64,000 nt of DNA from Fimbriiglobus ruber (GCF_002197845.1 NZ_NIDE01000005.1:1-64000); one strand, 5' to 3'; counted from the stretch's first letter, positions 10,301-18,489 are shown. Numbers and translations: made by a program. Notes: generated from the letters alone by a model not told the origin.

Positions 10301-13300
10301 CGTACAGGACGCCGCTGGGGGCGAGAGAGATGCTGGTGAAAGAGGCGGGCGTGGCATCGCCGGTGACGAGGGCCGGGAAGTCGAGGCGGAAGTCGTCGTC
10401 CGGGCCGGGCGACCCCGGTCCCTTGTTGGAGGCCTGCCGGTTGTTCGACGGGGACCCGGTCAGGTCGTACCACGTGGAATCCCCGCCGTAGTACCGCCAG
10501 ACGCCGGCCGGGGCGACTTCGGTCGGGGCGTTGGTGATCTGGTTGCTGGTCGCCACGTAGATCAGGTCGGACTGGCTCGGGTCGACCACGATCTGTTCGA
10601 CGGCCTGGCCGTACAGCGGGTTGTCGTGGGGCTGGGCCGGGTCGGTCAGAAGGGTCCAGGTCTGGCCGCCGTCGGTCGACTTGTACACCCCCGTCCCGTA
10701 ATACGAGTCGGCGATCTGGCCGGGGGCGGTGATGGCGTTGGTGGGGGTGTTCGACCCGTTGGCGAGCGCGTCCGGGGTGTCGAGTTGGTCGGCCTCGCCG
10801 GTCCCGAGGTACACGACGTTCGGGTCGTTCGGGGCGACGGCGATCGCCCCACTGAACATGGCAAAGGGGTTCTGGGTGGTGTTCTGGCCCGGGATCGCGT
10901 CGGTCAGTTGGACCCAGGTCACGCCGCCGTCGAGGGTCTTCCACGCCCCGCCGCCCGCCGTCGAGATGTAAATGATGTTGGGGTTCGTCGGGTCGACCGC
11001 CGTCCCGGTCACCCGCCCGGAGACCGGGAGGGAGCCGGGGGCTTCCCCGTCGTTCTCCGGGGACGGGCCGGTGCTGAACCAGCTGACCGGGATCTCGGAC
11101 GGGGTGGACGCCGCGTCCGGCCCGCTGCCGGCCAGGGACAGCGGCTCGCCGGCGATGGTGACGTTCCCCTCGAGTTGGATCTGGGCCCCGCTGGCGACCG
11201 TCGTCCCCGCGGTCCCGGCCGGGTTGGACGTGGCCCCGAGGGCCTGGCTGTTCTCGACGGTGAGGACGCCCGCGCCCACGACCGTCTGCCCGCGGTACGA
11301 GTTGCCCGCCCCGCCGAGGGCCAGATCCCCGGTCCCGAGCTTGGCGAACCCGGACCCGTTCGGGTCGGCGTTGCTCGCGTCGTCGATGGTCCCGAACAGC
11401 GACAGGCGCGTGTTCGCGGCGGTGTCGATGGAGACGCTCGTGTTCAGGGTGACCGGGCCGCGCCACATGTTATCGGCCGACGCGTTCTCCACCGTCAGGT
11501 TGGCCGGGCCGGCGTTCCCGGTCGCGCCGCCGGCCCCGGTGACGACGAGTTGATACGGGTTCTGGATCAGGGTGTTCCCGGCGAAGGTGACGACGAAGGC
11601 GGTCGCGGACGCGCTGGCGACACTCACGGACCCGCCGATCCCGTTGATCGTCGACAGGCCGTTAAGGGCGGTCTGGATGTCGCTGGCCAGCGTGGGCGAG
11701 GTGACGGACAGGGGGCCGGTGGTCACCCCGTTGTACGTCAGGGTAAATGTCCCGGTCGATCCCCCGACGACGACGTTCTGGATCGCGGTGGACCCCTGAC
11801 CGTTCAGAATGAGCTGCTCGTCCCACACCTGGATGCCGGACGTCAGGCCGCCGTTGTCCGTCGGGAGCGTGGCCCCGAGCGCGAGCGTCGCGCCGGCCTC
11901 GACGGTGGTGGTCGTCTGCGTGAGGACTTCCGACTGGTTGGTCGTGCCGGTCGACTGCGTCCCGAGGGCCGTGTCGCTCTGGGCCTGGAGGATACCCTGC
12001 TGAATGTCCACCGGGCCGGTGTAGGTGCCGGGGCCCTGGACGTTCAACTGGCGGGAGCCGAGTTTGGTGATCCCGCCCGGGCCGACCGTCCCGTCGATGA
12101 TTTTCCCGGTCGTGGTCAGTTCGCTCGGGAGGTCGGCGTCGACCTGCTCGACGCCGATCCCGACCTGCCCACCGATCCCGGCCTGACTGCCGAGGGTAAT
12201 TTGCCCGGTGAGGGTGTTGATCCCACCGATGTTCATCAGCGCGCCTTTGTTGCTGATGAGGCCGAACGGGTGCGTGATGCCGAACCCGTTGAGAACCAGG
12301 TTGTTGTCGATCGTCAGGGCGTCGGCCGGGTTCGCGTCCGGGGCTTTGATATGGAGGGCGGCCCCGTTCATCACGGTGACGGCCGGCTGGAGCGCGTCCG
12401 GGATGGCCTGGTTGTGATCGTTGCCCAGGTTCGGGTCGTAATTGAAGGGGGTCAGGATGGAGAGCCGTTCCCCCTGGTTCTTTTCACCGAGGGCGAAGTC
12501 GTTCTCGGCCGTGATCCACCCGGCGTCGATCGTGGTCGCGCCTTCGTACAGGTTGTGCTGGGCCAGCACGAGTTGGCCGGTCCCGTCCTTATAAAGCGTC
12601 GGGGAGACGTCGGTCGGCGCACCGAACGGGGGCGGGACCGTGTCGAGGATGTCGTACCACTGGTCGGTCTCGTCGATGACCCCGGTCACGGTCAACTTGT
12701 AGTCGTCCGCGAAATACCCGCTGTCCGCGGTCTCGTGGCCGCCGCGGACGTCGGCGTCGACGCCGATGCCGTCGCCGTTCCCGTCCGTGTTCAGATCGAT
12801 CGGCCCGGCCCAGGTGTTGATCCCGGCAATGCTGAGGAGGGCGCCGGTCCCGTTGATGCCGCGGCCGCTGATGAAGAGCTGGTTCGAGACCGTCAGCGCG
12901 GTCGCGACCCCGGTCACGGAATCGGCGAACAGATTCCGCCCGTGGGCGTCCGAATGGGAGAAGCCCGGGGGCGGGGGCGGGAGCAGGCTGAGGGGGGTCG
13001 GGTTACCGGCTTCGGCCTCGAGTTCGAGGGCGGCCCCCGAGGGCGTGTCGTTGACGAACACGCTGTTCGTCCCGAGGGCCTGGGAGTCGCGGATGTTCAG
13101 GGCGCCGGTCATGACGGTGGTCGTGCCGGTGTACGTATTGTGGTTGGTGAGGACGACTTCCCCGGTGTCGACCTTGGACCAGTTCTGGTTCCCGATGGCG
13201 TTGTTACTGGAATCGACGCCGGTCCCGATGACGCCCTCGATCACGAGGACGGTACCCTGCTCGGCCCCGATCGACGTCGCCGCGCCGTTCGGCGGCGCGC

Positions 13301-14594
13301 TGCCGAGGAACACGTTCCCGGCCCAGACGTTGTTGCCGGAGATGTTGCTCAGCGCGCCGGACCCGACCCCGGTCAACCCCGGTCCGTTGCCGTTGAGGGT
13401 GAGGGCCTCGTTCAGCACCGTGAACCCGACGTCGGTCGGGTCGAACAGCTGGAGCTGGCCGCTCTCGGTGGGCGACGTGTTGACGATCGTGCCCTTGGCG
13501 TAGTCCTCCGCCGGGGCCGTGCCGGTGGGCGGCAGGACGGGCGGCGGGGCGACGAGCGCGGCCCCGAGCGAGAGGGGGTCCTGGATCTGCAGGACGCCGT
13601 CGTTAATGACCGTCTGCCCGTGGTACGTGTTCCCCCCGACGTGGCTGAACACGACCTCGCCCGAACCTTCCTTGGTCACGGTCTGCTGGGTCAAGTCGCT
13701 GATCTGCCCGGAGATGTTCAGGACGGTGCCCCCGGCGGCCCCGATGGTCGTGTTGCTGTCCATCTGGATCGGGCCGTTCCAGACGTTCGTCCCGGCGATG
13801 CTCAGGAGGGCGCCGTTGGCGATCGGCCCGGGGCCGTTCACGATCAGGGGCTCGTTGATCGTACCGGCGACGTTGTTGAGCTGGAGCTGGGCGTTCTGGC
13901 TGACGGTCGTTTGGTTGCCGCCCGTGGACGACCCGAGTGCGTTCGCGTTGGTGATCTCCAGGATGCCGGTGTTCACCTTGATCGTGCCGGTGAACGGGCT
14001 GTTGTCGGCGGTCAGTTCCAGCGTCCCGAAGTCGTTCGTCGCCAGGGACGGGACGGCGGCCGAGACGTCCGTGATCTGGCCGTTGACGACGAGGGTCGAG
14101 CCGACGCTGATGTTGAACGACAGGGTGGGGTCCGACACGCCGGTCTGCACGGAGAGGTTGATGGGCGCGTTGATCGTCCCGGTGATGGCCGCGTTGACCC
14201 CGTTGTTGAGGGTCAACGTCCCGCTGCCCGAGTCGGTCGTCTTGACGAGCGAGAACTCGTTCCCGTTGATTATGTAGCCGCCGGAAGCGATCGTAATGGA
14301 TTTGAAGGACGGAAAGCCGCCGGGGATGGTCAGGTTGTCGTTGGTGGTCCGCTGCGTCGCGCTGGCCGGGAAAACGAGGTCGTCGAGGGTCGCCAGGGTC
14401 GGGTTCCCGCTGGGCGCGACGTTGCCGCTCCAGTTGCCCGGGTTACCCCAGTCGGGATTTCCGCCGCCCCCGGTCCAGGTGAACGTGGTCGGAACCCAGC
14501 GGGCTTCCAACTGCTCCATCCGCAGTTTTGGGGACCGGGCCGACCGCTTGCGTTTGCCCCCGAGATTCAGCGGGCCCCAGAAAGACTGCGACAT
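4347..14594 (-). CDS. Giant surface protein, N-terminal part: LEPRxLL-like motif, autotransporter-type repeats, Asp-box propeller
   Basis: 3,415 codons; the ATG at 14594 is preceded by AAGGAG. Residues 1-35 are basic and contain MEQLEARWVP (26-35), a divergent form of the planctomycete LEPRxLL motif found at the N-terminus of giant exported proteins. Dozens of autotransporter-associated beta-strand repeats follow (pattern NTYTGxTTVxxGxLxIxxxxALG). Residues about 1200-2045 form a sortilin/BNR-type region with many Asp-boxes (STDGGQTWT, TLDGGVTWVQ). Residues about 2150-2750 contain repeated units of about 90 residues (FxLTFNGxTTxPI...SDIQAALNxLSTIGG). The frame ends at TGA 4347 just after a G6 run; one extra G joins it to the 292-4350 frame, giving about 4,770 residues. 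The protein is likely secreted and adhesive or structural. Confidence 0.85.
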   Translation of the reverse strand: MSQSFWGPLNLGGKRKRSARSPKLRMEQLEARWVPTTFTWTGGGGNPDWGNPGNWSGNVAPSGNPTLATLDDLVFPASATQRTTNDNLTIPGGFPSFKSITIASGGYIINGNEFSLVKTTDSGSGTLTLNNGVNAAITGTINAPINLSVQTGVSDPTLSFNISVGSTLVVNGQITDVSAAVPSLATNDFGTLELTADNSPFTGTIKVNTGILEITNANALGSSTGGNQTTVSQNAQLQLNNVAGTINEPLIVNGPGPIANGALLSIAGTNVWNGPIQMDSNTTIGAAGGTVLNISGQISDLTQQTVTKEGSGEVVFSHVGGNTYHGQTVINDGVLQIQDPLSLGAALVAPPPVLPPTGTAPAEDYAKGTIVNTSPTESGQLQLFDPTDVGFTVLNEALTLNGNGPGLTGVGSGALSNISGNNVWAGNVFLGSAPPNGAATSIGAEQGTVLVIEGVIGTGVDSSNNAIGNQNWSKVDTGEVVLTNHNTYTGTTTVMTGALNIRDSQALGTNSVFVNDTPSGAALELEAEAGNPTPLSLLPPPPPGFSHSDAHGRNLFADSVTGVATALTVSNQLFISGRGINGTGALLSIAGINTWAGPIDLNTDGNGDGIGVDADVRGGHETADSGYFADDYKLTVTGVIDETDQWYDILDTVPPPFGAPTDVSPTLYKDGTGQLVLAQHNLYEGATTIDAGWITAENDFALGEKNQGERLSILTPFNYDPNLGNDHNQAIPDALQPAVTVMNGAALHIKAPDANPADALTIDNNLVLNGFGITHPFGLISNKGALMNIGGINTLTGQITLGSQAGIGGQVGIGVEQVDADLPSELTTTGKIIDGTVGPGGITKLGSRQLNVQGPGTYTGPVDIQQGILQAQSDTALGTQSTGTTNQSEVLTQTTTTVEAGATLALGATLPTDNGGLTSGIQVWDEQLILNGQGSTAIQNVVVGGSTGTFTLTYNGVTTGPLSVTSPTLASDIQTALNGLSTINGIGGSVSVASASATAFVVTFAGNTLIQNPYQLVVTGAGGATGNAGPANLTVENASADNMWRGPVTLNTSVSIDTAANTRLSLFGTIDDASNADPNGSGFAKLGTGDLALGGAGNSYRGQTVVGAGVLTVENSQALGATSNPAGTAGTTVASGAQIQLEGNVTIAGEPLSLAGSGPDAASTPSEIPVSWFSTGPSPENDGEAPGSLPVSGRVTGTAVDPTNPNIIYISTAGGGAWKTLDGGVTWVQLTDAIPGQNTTQNPFAMFSGAIAVAPNDPNVVYLGTGEADQLDTPDALANGSNTPTNAITAPGQIADSYYGTGVYKSTDGGQTWTLLTDPAQPHDNPLYGQAVEQIVVDPSQSDLIYVATSNQITNAPTEVAPAGVWRYYGGDSTWYDLTGSPSNNRQASNKGPGSPGPDDDFRLDFPALVTGDATPASFTSISLAPSGVLYAALGTKYINGTFAASSSYNNGVYRVEDPAPPSASNPNGPSLTNIAATWYAGPGNGAVGGASSSFPVGDFSGTTPVWNFPTQQFEQLGDIKIVAVATNPDLSPDFPGPGSSYVPLENTTLYATVSYPTDVPAYGALAGTLRYVEVSTNGGVTWSAVKTLPANFLGNQGYYDSVLLATNASTVYLGGQSNASGADQFLLTTDGGNTWTDLTTDTSGHGPVTGDHAIAIVDPTNPNSNIVLGTDGGIWEFNPGTNPATTGAWSDLNGDLTDLQVTGVAAYPTDSTQAVYGTRTNGTVTFTNSPTGTGIPTGGGDILSVQQNQQTPSILYESVATNGGEILKSTDGGQTWAPLSTLPILHTGFYPNHTVFPFAVDTQNGNRLVVGGDNPNASTGIDANFTPPVAPISPSPSNLLQESFDGGVTWANINLPLSSGTVTAIGLATNQGSFVADPGFPLVTDIGANSYDKNTIYVTDGTHVYLTKNGGTSWVDRSPVLNAFSITDISSIAVDPSDRDVVYITSSASVNQGERILKSTDAGQTWTDISGNLPQIPTWSVAVDPRDGSVYVGNDNGVYQLAAGAVTWTQFGSGMPTVQVRDLTLNLSLNTLTAATYGRGAFQLFLNDAQPATGALRASTGSSVWTGPIALAADTTISANGTQTIQDGITTAQLNIIGSISDANPGTTTPARLTKVGQGNVTLSGTNSYAGITEVGEGVLITNNPDALGASASTVSTPGNQFVFVKTASGFFTLTFEQQTTPLIDATLSPTLLAQAIQTALDNLSTIGGAAASSVLVTPPLTGPNNATGTGYLVTFQGALAAQAVPTIVTNTYGVVTATNVSSIQQLTVTGVQGSFVLTFNGATTGSLDASSPTLRGDIANALDALTTIGGVGGAVNVTGGGGIFTVTFTSGLADTNVPLIVASPYVAPPTGQLPLDLTGVTTPFVLTFNGQTTAPITTDTAGAIQAALNNLSNVGAAGATVAVAGTAPVYTVTFGGTLQNATNLNPFVVAEAATPTVPVVVPFTGVTSVTPSIQQAAVQYLDITLTGAGTGQLTLSYGGVQTANPITVDPTKNPATLGSDIQAALNGLSTLAGANIVVSPSGGPTNQLGVGGTTRYTITFTGPAFSQSNNLLIGAPLTGPMTDHVDYEHPPIDQININGTGPLTGWFTLTFGNVTTTDLNAASPTLASDIQAALNNLTSVYQVRTIPPTTPPGFPQLSGSVTVTQQANKNNFTITFGGAFDPGVAGGLPYLTPGFANQHASDFGLVTGGPIGATVVQENSSKQSVNVLLPQTGTPQTFTLSFNGQTTAPIDPTSSANLAAIIQTDLNSLSTIGGIGGSVVVQQDATVQTLYYIQFGGALTKKYVPQITANDTGAAVPTSTTPPNVVVTMINPGGTFAGTIVDAGSALELSADLESEPILLNGDGILFNNHYTGALRNISGNNTYTGAITLETNTTVTDVTTNATEQIGVTVGVDPGTTLTIGTKLGVLKGAGTISDLSQNVQLTKELTGTLILADADSYGGSTVINQGAIDVENATALGTPAGPTDVVRVLDGGQLQIQSPAGSPNVIVAGRTLYLSGQGIIGAADTSNNVDSGALLAAGGATAWVGPIILNSAPVQLILPLPPPTGGFTLVPATTPSSTINVGAVAGASVNLSGSVTEAGGSFGLDKVGTGTVALVEADSYTGQTTVDNGVLLIYNPASLGTPPNGGTVVNAGGTLEIDGDPTNVGASITVLPISLTLNGAGFNGAGALLNDGGNNTLSGPVTLATDSSVAANAGTVLTLAGTVQDPSPAPVPAAALTKIGAGVVVLPVANTYTGETFVDAGYLAIENPSALGQIVSEQQTILAFGTAGSFDLTFEGATSTPITVANAEPPATLAAAIQAALNSLPSITSQGGTVTVAPSASVANLYVVTFGGGLANANLPLMTSAIVAPGPTAVVAPLVDGSEGTVVNAGGTLALLGGITVSSEALTLNGAGANGDGALQSGGPPPTSGTT

Positions 14595-15334
14595 CGGACG
14601 CTCCTTGATGATCGGTCTATGAATCCTAAATCCGGTCCGGAATGAGTGTTCGCTGCGAACGGCCGGCCGAACACGTCGCCCGCGTCAAAAGCGGGCCGCG
14701 CGCCCCGTCCGGTGGGACGCCGGCCGGCCGGCCGAAAACGAGTCGAGAGACGCACATAGCCGCCACGACTCGTTCCACCATTCCCGCCATGTCATTCGTG
14801 CCAGCACGTGATCGATTATGTTCCCGCGGTGATCGTCGCGCGAACCCGCCGGCCCGCCGACACCGTCTCCCCCGATCGGTGCGATTGACGGCGCCTCACG
14901 GGGGCCGAATCGCCCGCGCGGAATCACCACTCTCAAAATTTCGCCAAGACGCACGGGGGTCAAGAAATACCGGGTTTGTTTCCCTGTGCGCATTGCGTAG
15001 TCGATTGCCGTTGGGCGTTCTGCGCCGATCGGCCCGTTTAATCTGTCGGGCCGAATTCTCGACGCATACCGGATCGGCTGGTTGCGCTACCCCGCGGCTG
15101 TTTCGCGAGTCCCGAGGGGCGCGGTGGTGGATCGGCCCCCGTCGCACTCCGTTTCGGCGCCGGGCAAACGGTATGGCGCGCGAACGACGCGGATATTCTC
15201 TCCGGCAGCCAAAAACGGTGCGTCGTGTAAGAAACCCACGACCCGAAGAATTATTTCAGGAGGATCGCAACTTGTTGTGAATAACGAAATTGAATTTAAC
15301 CTGTGACGTGCATACGGCCGATAAAAGTGGGAGC
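14595..15334. other. Long gene-poor stretch upstream of the giant surface-protein gene
   Basis: About 740 nt between the start of the surface-protein gene and the end of the response regulator gene. The open frames here lack third-position G/C preference, ribosome-binding sites and recognisable protein features. Apart from the Shine-Dalgarno next to 14594 I see no RNA gene or clear promoter. It may be the long leader of the giant gene or decayed DNA. Confidence 0.5.
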
Positions 15335-15355
15335 GCGGGCGGCGTTTCCGCCCGC
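15335..15355 (-). terminator. Probable terminator of the response-regulator gene
   Basis: An 8-bp GC hairpin (arms 15335-15342 and 15348-15355, loop of 5) lies just past the stop codon of the minus-strand response regulator. A moderately T-rich stretch (CACTTTTATC) follows on that strand. Confidence 0.5.
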
Positions 15356-15375
15356 CGAAGGGGACGCGGAAGGGG

Positions 15376-15768
15376 CTAGCGGCGGACGTATTCGCCGAGC
15401 TGATCGGCGACCTCGCTCGGGTCGGCCGGCTTGGTGAAGTGCAGGTCGAACCCGGCGTCCGTCGCCCGTTCCAGGTGGGCGTGGTCGCCGTAGGCGGTGA
15501 CCGTCGCCAGCACGAGCGACTGCGGCCGCTCGGTGGCCTGCTCGCGGAGCCGGCGGGCGAGTTCGTACCCGTCCATGCCCGGCATACTGATGTCCAGCAC
15601 GCACGCGTCGGGCGAGAAGCCGGAGGCCACGTCGAGCGCGGCCTTCCCGTCGAAGCAGGTCCGGACGTCGTACCCGGCGGCCTGGAGAAGAAACGACAGC
15701 GTGGTGGCGGCGTCTTCGTTATCGTCCACCACGAGAATGCGTGGCGTGTGGTCGATCATTTCGGTCAT
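15376..15768 (-). CDS. Single-domain CheY-like response regulator
   Basis: 130 residues making one receiver domain and nothing else. Visible are the acidic pair D15-D16, phospho-acceptor D59 (VLDISMPGMDG), the switch Thr in ATVTAYGD and the conserved Lys in FTKPADP. An upstream in-frame ATG would add 52 residues, but the ATG at 15768 has a GAGGTG ribosome-binding site and starts directly before the domain. With no output domain it probably acts as a phosphorelay intermediate or binds a partner protein. No histidine kinase is adjacent. It is divergent from the M20 peptidase gene across about 176 nt that must hold both promoters. Confidence 0.9.
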   Translation of the reverse strand: MTEMIDHTPRILVVDDNEDAATTLSFLLQAAGYDVRTCFDGKAALDVASGFSPDACVLDISMPGMDGYELARRLREQATERPQSLVLATVTAYGDHAHLERATDAGFDLHFTKPADPSEVADQLGEYVRR

Positions 15769-15944
15769 AAAGCACCTCGGATTCTGTTCGGGAGATAGTA
15801 AGCAAGTCGAGTGCCAAAGAAGTCGGGCGGGAATTTTCCGGACCCGCGTCCGGCGGTTCTCTCGCCCGCGGCCCATAAAACAACCTGACACGACTGCCGC
15901 TCGGCCCGGCGGCCACACCCACACACCCTTGAGTAACGGACGCC

Positions 15945-17099
15945 ATGACGCTCGATCCGCGCGCCCTGCTGGCCGATTTGGTCAAGCTCCCCTCGGTCAA
16001 CCCGATGGGGCGGACGGACGTCCCGGCGAACCTTGCCTATGAAGGGCGGGTGACGGATTACCTGGAAGGGCACCTCCGCGCACTCGGGGTTCCTTACGAG
16101 CGGCAGCAGGTTGCCTCGGGCCGCGACAACCTCGTCGCCCGGTACGTTCCGCCGGGCGCCCCGCCGTTCAGCGTCATCTGGGAGGCGCACCAGGACACCG
16201 TTCCGGTGGACGGCATGGTGATCGATCCGTTCGCCGCGCGGGTGGACGGTGACCGGCTGTACGGCCGCGGGGCGTGCGACGTGAAAGCCGGCATCGCGAC
16301 CATGCTGACCGCGTTCGCCCGGCTGGTCCACGAGAAGCCGGCCGGATCGGCGGCCGTCGTCCTCGCGTTCACCGTGGACGAGGAGCACACGTTCCTCGGC
16401 GTCCAGCACCTCATGGCGAGCGGGGTCCGGGCGGATTGCGCGGTGGTCGCCGAGCCGACCGGGCTGGAAGTCGTCCGCGCGCACAAGGGGGTCGTCCGGT
16501 GGGCGATCGAGACGCCCGGGGTGGCGTGCCACAGTTCGCGGCCGGAGCGCGGGGTGAACGCCATTTACCGGATGGGTCGGCTGCTCACCCGGATCGACGA
16601 GTACGCGACCGCCCTCCGCGGCCGGCCCGCCGACCCGCTCCTCGGCCCGCCGACTCTGAGTGTCGGCATGATCCAGGGTGGGGCGAGCCCGAACACCGTG
16701 CCCGATTACTGCCGGATCGAAATCGACCGCCGGCTGATCCCCGGCGAGAGCCCGGCCGCGGCCGTCGCGGACGTCACCGCGTTCCTCCGCGCGGCTCCCG
16801 AGATCGACTTCCCGTTCACGGTCGTCGAGCCCAAACTCGCGTGCCCGCCGCTGCCGCCGGACGGGTCGGAGGAACTGACCGCCCGCCTGGGCCGGGCGAT
16901 CGACGCGGTGGCCGGTTCGCATCGCGTCGCAGCCGTGCCCTACGGGACCGACGCTTCGACGATCGCCGCGGCGGGGGTTCCGGCCGTCGTGTTCGGCCCC
17001 GGCGACATCGCGCAAGCCCACACGAAGGACGAGTGGATCGATCTGCCCGAGGTCGAGCGGGCGGTGGAGGTGCTGTACCGGTTCGCGTGCGGGAAATGA
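15945..17099 (+). CDS. M20-family metallopeptidase/deacylase (ArgE/DapE/ACY1 type)
   Basis: 384 residues, the usual size for the family. The two-zinc site is readable: H82 and D84 in AHQDTVP, bridging D112 in GRGACDVKAG, catalytic E146 with E147 in TVDEEHTF, E170 in VAEPTG, and a late His in the C-terminal part (AQAHTKDE). A lid/dimerisation domain lies around residues 185-300. Members hydrolyse N-acyl amino acids or related amides in the cytosol (acetylornithine, succinyl-diaminopimelate, aminoacyl substrates). Substrate cannot be read from sequence, and no arginine or lysine biosynthesis genes are nearby. Confidence 0.88.
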   Translation: MTLDPRALLADLVKLPSVNPMGRTDVPANLAYEGRVTDYLEGHLRALGVPYERQQVASGRDNLVARYVPPGAPPFSVIWEAHQDTVPVDGMVIDPFAARVDGDRLYGRGACDVKAGIATMLTAFARLVHEKPAGSAAVVLAFTVDEEHTFLGVQHLMASGVRADCAVVAEPTGLEVVRAHKGVVRWAIETPGVACHSSRPERGVNAIYRMGRLLTRIDEYATALRGRPADPLLGPPTLSVGMIQGGASPNTVPDYCRIEIDRRLIPGESPAAAVADVTAFLRAAPEIDFPFTVVEPKLACPPLPPDGSEELTARLGRAIDAVAGSHRVAAVPYGTDASTIAAAGVPAVVFGPGDIAQAHTKDEWIDLPEVERAVEVLYRFACGK

Positions 17100-17232
17100 C
17101 GGGGGTGATGAGCAACGCCCGCGTGACATTTCGGGAATCGCACGTTAGATTAACCCCAACGCGGGCCGCCGAGGTGGCGGTCCGTGGGGGAAAAAAGGCC
17201 ATCCCGCGCCAGGCGGGGCGGAGGTATTGTTC

Positions 17233-17385
17233 GTGAGCATCGTTCGCGTCGGGTTGTCGGAGAACAAGGGGTACGGGGACGGGTACGACGCCATCTTCGG
17301 GAAGAAGAAGAGCCCCGCGGCGGCCGCCAAGAAGCCGGCTCCCGCAGTCAAGAAGCCGGCCAAGAAGGCAGCCAAGAAGAAGTAA
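17233..17385 (+). CDS. Small basic Lys/Ala-rich protein (50 aa)
   Basis: A GTG start preceded by GGAGG (17220-17224) opens a 50-codon frame ending at TAA 17383-17385. The N-terminal half (SIVRVGLSENKGYGDGYD) is followed by AIFGKKK and a tail of repeated AKKPA/AAKK units with about 16 lysines. It resembles short planctomycete proteins starting MSIVRVGLSE that I have seen only as hypothetical. The tail is like histone-H1-type or other nucleic-acid-binding basic tails, so DNA or RNA binding is an inference. It ends 20 nt before a strong terminator hairpin, which supports a real transcript. Confidence 0.72.
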   Translation: MSIVRVGLSENKGYGDGYDAIFGKKKSPAAAAKKPAPAVKKPAKKAAKKK

Positions 17386-17405
17386 ATCGCACACGTTCGA
17401 CGATC

Positions 17406-17450
17406 ACGCCCGCGGCCGCGCGACCACTCAGGTCGCGCGGCCGCGGGCGT
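17406..17450. terminator. Perfect 20-bp hairpin between convergent genes
   Basis: Arms 17406-17425 and 17431-17450 are fully complementary around a 5-nt loop, followed by TTGTGTTTGC on the plus side. It lies between the small basic protein (plus) and the alcohol dehydrogenase (minus) and probably terminates both. Confidence 0.85.
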
Positions 17451-17469
17451 TTGTGTTTGCCCCCCGCGC

Positions 17470-18489
17470 TCACCCCGCCATGTCGTTTTTCAGCACGATC
17501 CGGTAGCGGGCTTTTCCGGCCCGCAGGTGCGCCAGCGCGTCGTTGACCTTGGACATGGGGAACGTCTCGATGACCGGCGCGATCCGGTGCCGGCCGCAGA
17601 AGTCGAGCATGGTGGCGGTCGTCGCCGGGCTGCCGAGCGGCGACCCGGAAATCGATTTCTGCCCGATAATCAGGGGGAACGCGGCCAACGAGATCGGCTC
17701 CGGGACCGCGCCGACGAAGTGCAGCCGGCCCCGCGGGGCGAGGGCGTTGACGTACGTGGCCCAGTTCAGCGAAACGTTCACCGTGACCAGGATGAAGTCG
17801 AACGCCCCAGCCAACTTCGCCATTTCTTTGTCGTCCCGGGAGTTCACGACGTGGTGGGCGCCGAGCTTCTTCGCCTCGTCGGTCTTCCCGGCCGACGACG
17901 AGAACGCGGTCACCTCGCAGCCCCACTTGTTCAGGAATTGAAGCGCCAGGTGCCCCAACCCGCCGATCCCGACGACCCCGACCCGGCTCGTGGGCAGGAC
18001 GCCGAACTGGACGACCGGGTTGAACACGGTTACGCCGCCGCAGAAGAGTGGGCCGGCCACAGCCAGGTCGAGGGCGTCGGGCAGGGGTGTCGCCCAGAGC
18101 CAGTGCGCGCGGACGCGGTCGGCGAACCCGCCGTACCGGCCGACGATGGTCGACTCGACTGTCGGGCAAAGGTTGTGGTTCCCGGTCAGGCACTGGTGGC
18201 AGTGCAGGCAGCTTTCCGAATACCACCCCAGACCGACCCGGTCGCCGACCGTCACGGTTTTCACGTGCGACCCGATCGCCCCGACCGTGCCGACGACCTC
18301 GTGGCCGGGGACGAAGGGGTATTTCGACATACCCCACTCGTTGTCGAGCATGGACAGGTCGGAGTGGCAGAGGCCGCAGTGGGTGACGCGGATTTCGACG
18401 TGCTCGTCGCCGAGGGGGCCGGGATCGAATTCGAACGGCTTCAGGTCGCCCTTGGCTTGCTGGGCGGCGTAGGCGCGGATCGCGGGCAT
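17470..18489 (-). CDS. Zinc-dependent NAD(P) alcohol dehydrogenase (cinnamyl-alcohol-dehydrogenase/YahK type)
   Basis: 339 residues in the cytosolic MDR superfamily; oxidises alcohols or reduces aldehydes with NAD(P)H. The N-terminal GroES-like domain has the catalytic-zinc ligands in CGLCHSD and PGHEVVG and the structural-zinc cluster CLHCHQCLTGNHNLC. The Rossmann nucleotide site is GIGGLGHLAL. The ATG at 18489 is preferred over a GTG two codons upstream because AGGAG sits 5 nt before it. The position after the fingerprint that would separate NADP from NAD preference reads SSSAGK; serines rather than an acidic residue favour NADP. The gene stands alone. Confidence 0.9.
   Translation of the reverse strand: MPAIRAYAAQQAKGDLKPFEFDPGPLGDEHVEIRVTHCGLCHSDLSMLDNEWGMSKYPFVPGHEVVGTVGAIGSHVKTVTVGDRVGLGWYSESCLHCHQCLTGNHNLCPTVESTIVGRYGGFADRVRAHWLWATPLPDALDLAVAGPLFCGGVTVFNPVVQFGVLPTSRVGVVGIGGLGHLALQFLNKWGCEVTAFSSSAGKTDEAKKLGAHHVVNSRDDKEMAKLAGAFDFILVTVNVSLNWATYVNALAPRGRLHFVGAVPEPISLAAFPLIIGQKSISGSPLGSPATTATMLDFCGRHRIAPVIETFPMSKVNDALAHLRAGKARYRIVLKNDMAG

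Noticed and set aside
10626-14645. A 1,339-codon plus-strand frame opposite the giant gene
   Set aside because: Same reason: no plausible protein composition, while the minus strand shows clear repeats and Asp-boxes.
14642-15280. Plus-strand frame of 212 codons upstream of the giant gene
   Set aside because: No codon bias, no ribosome-binding site, Arg-rich random composition.
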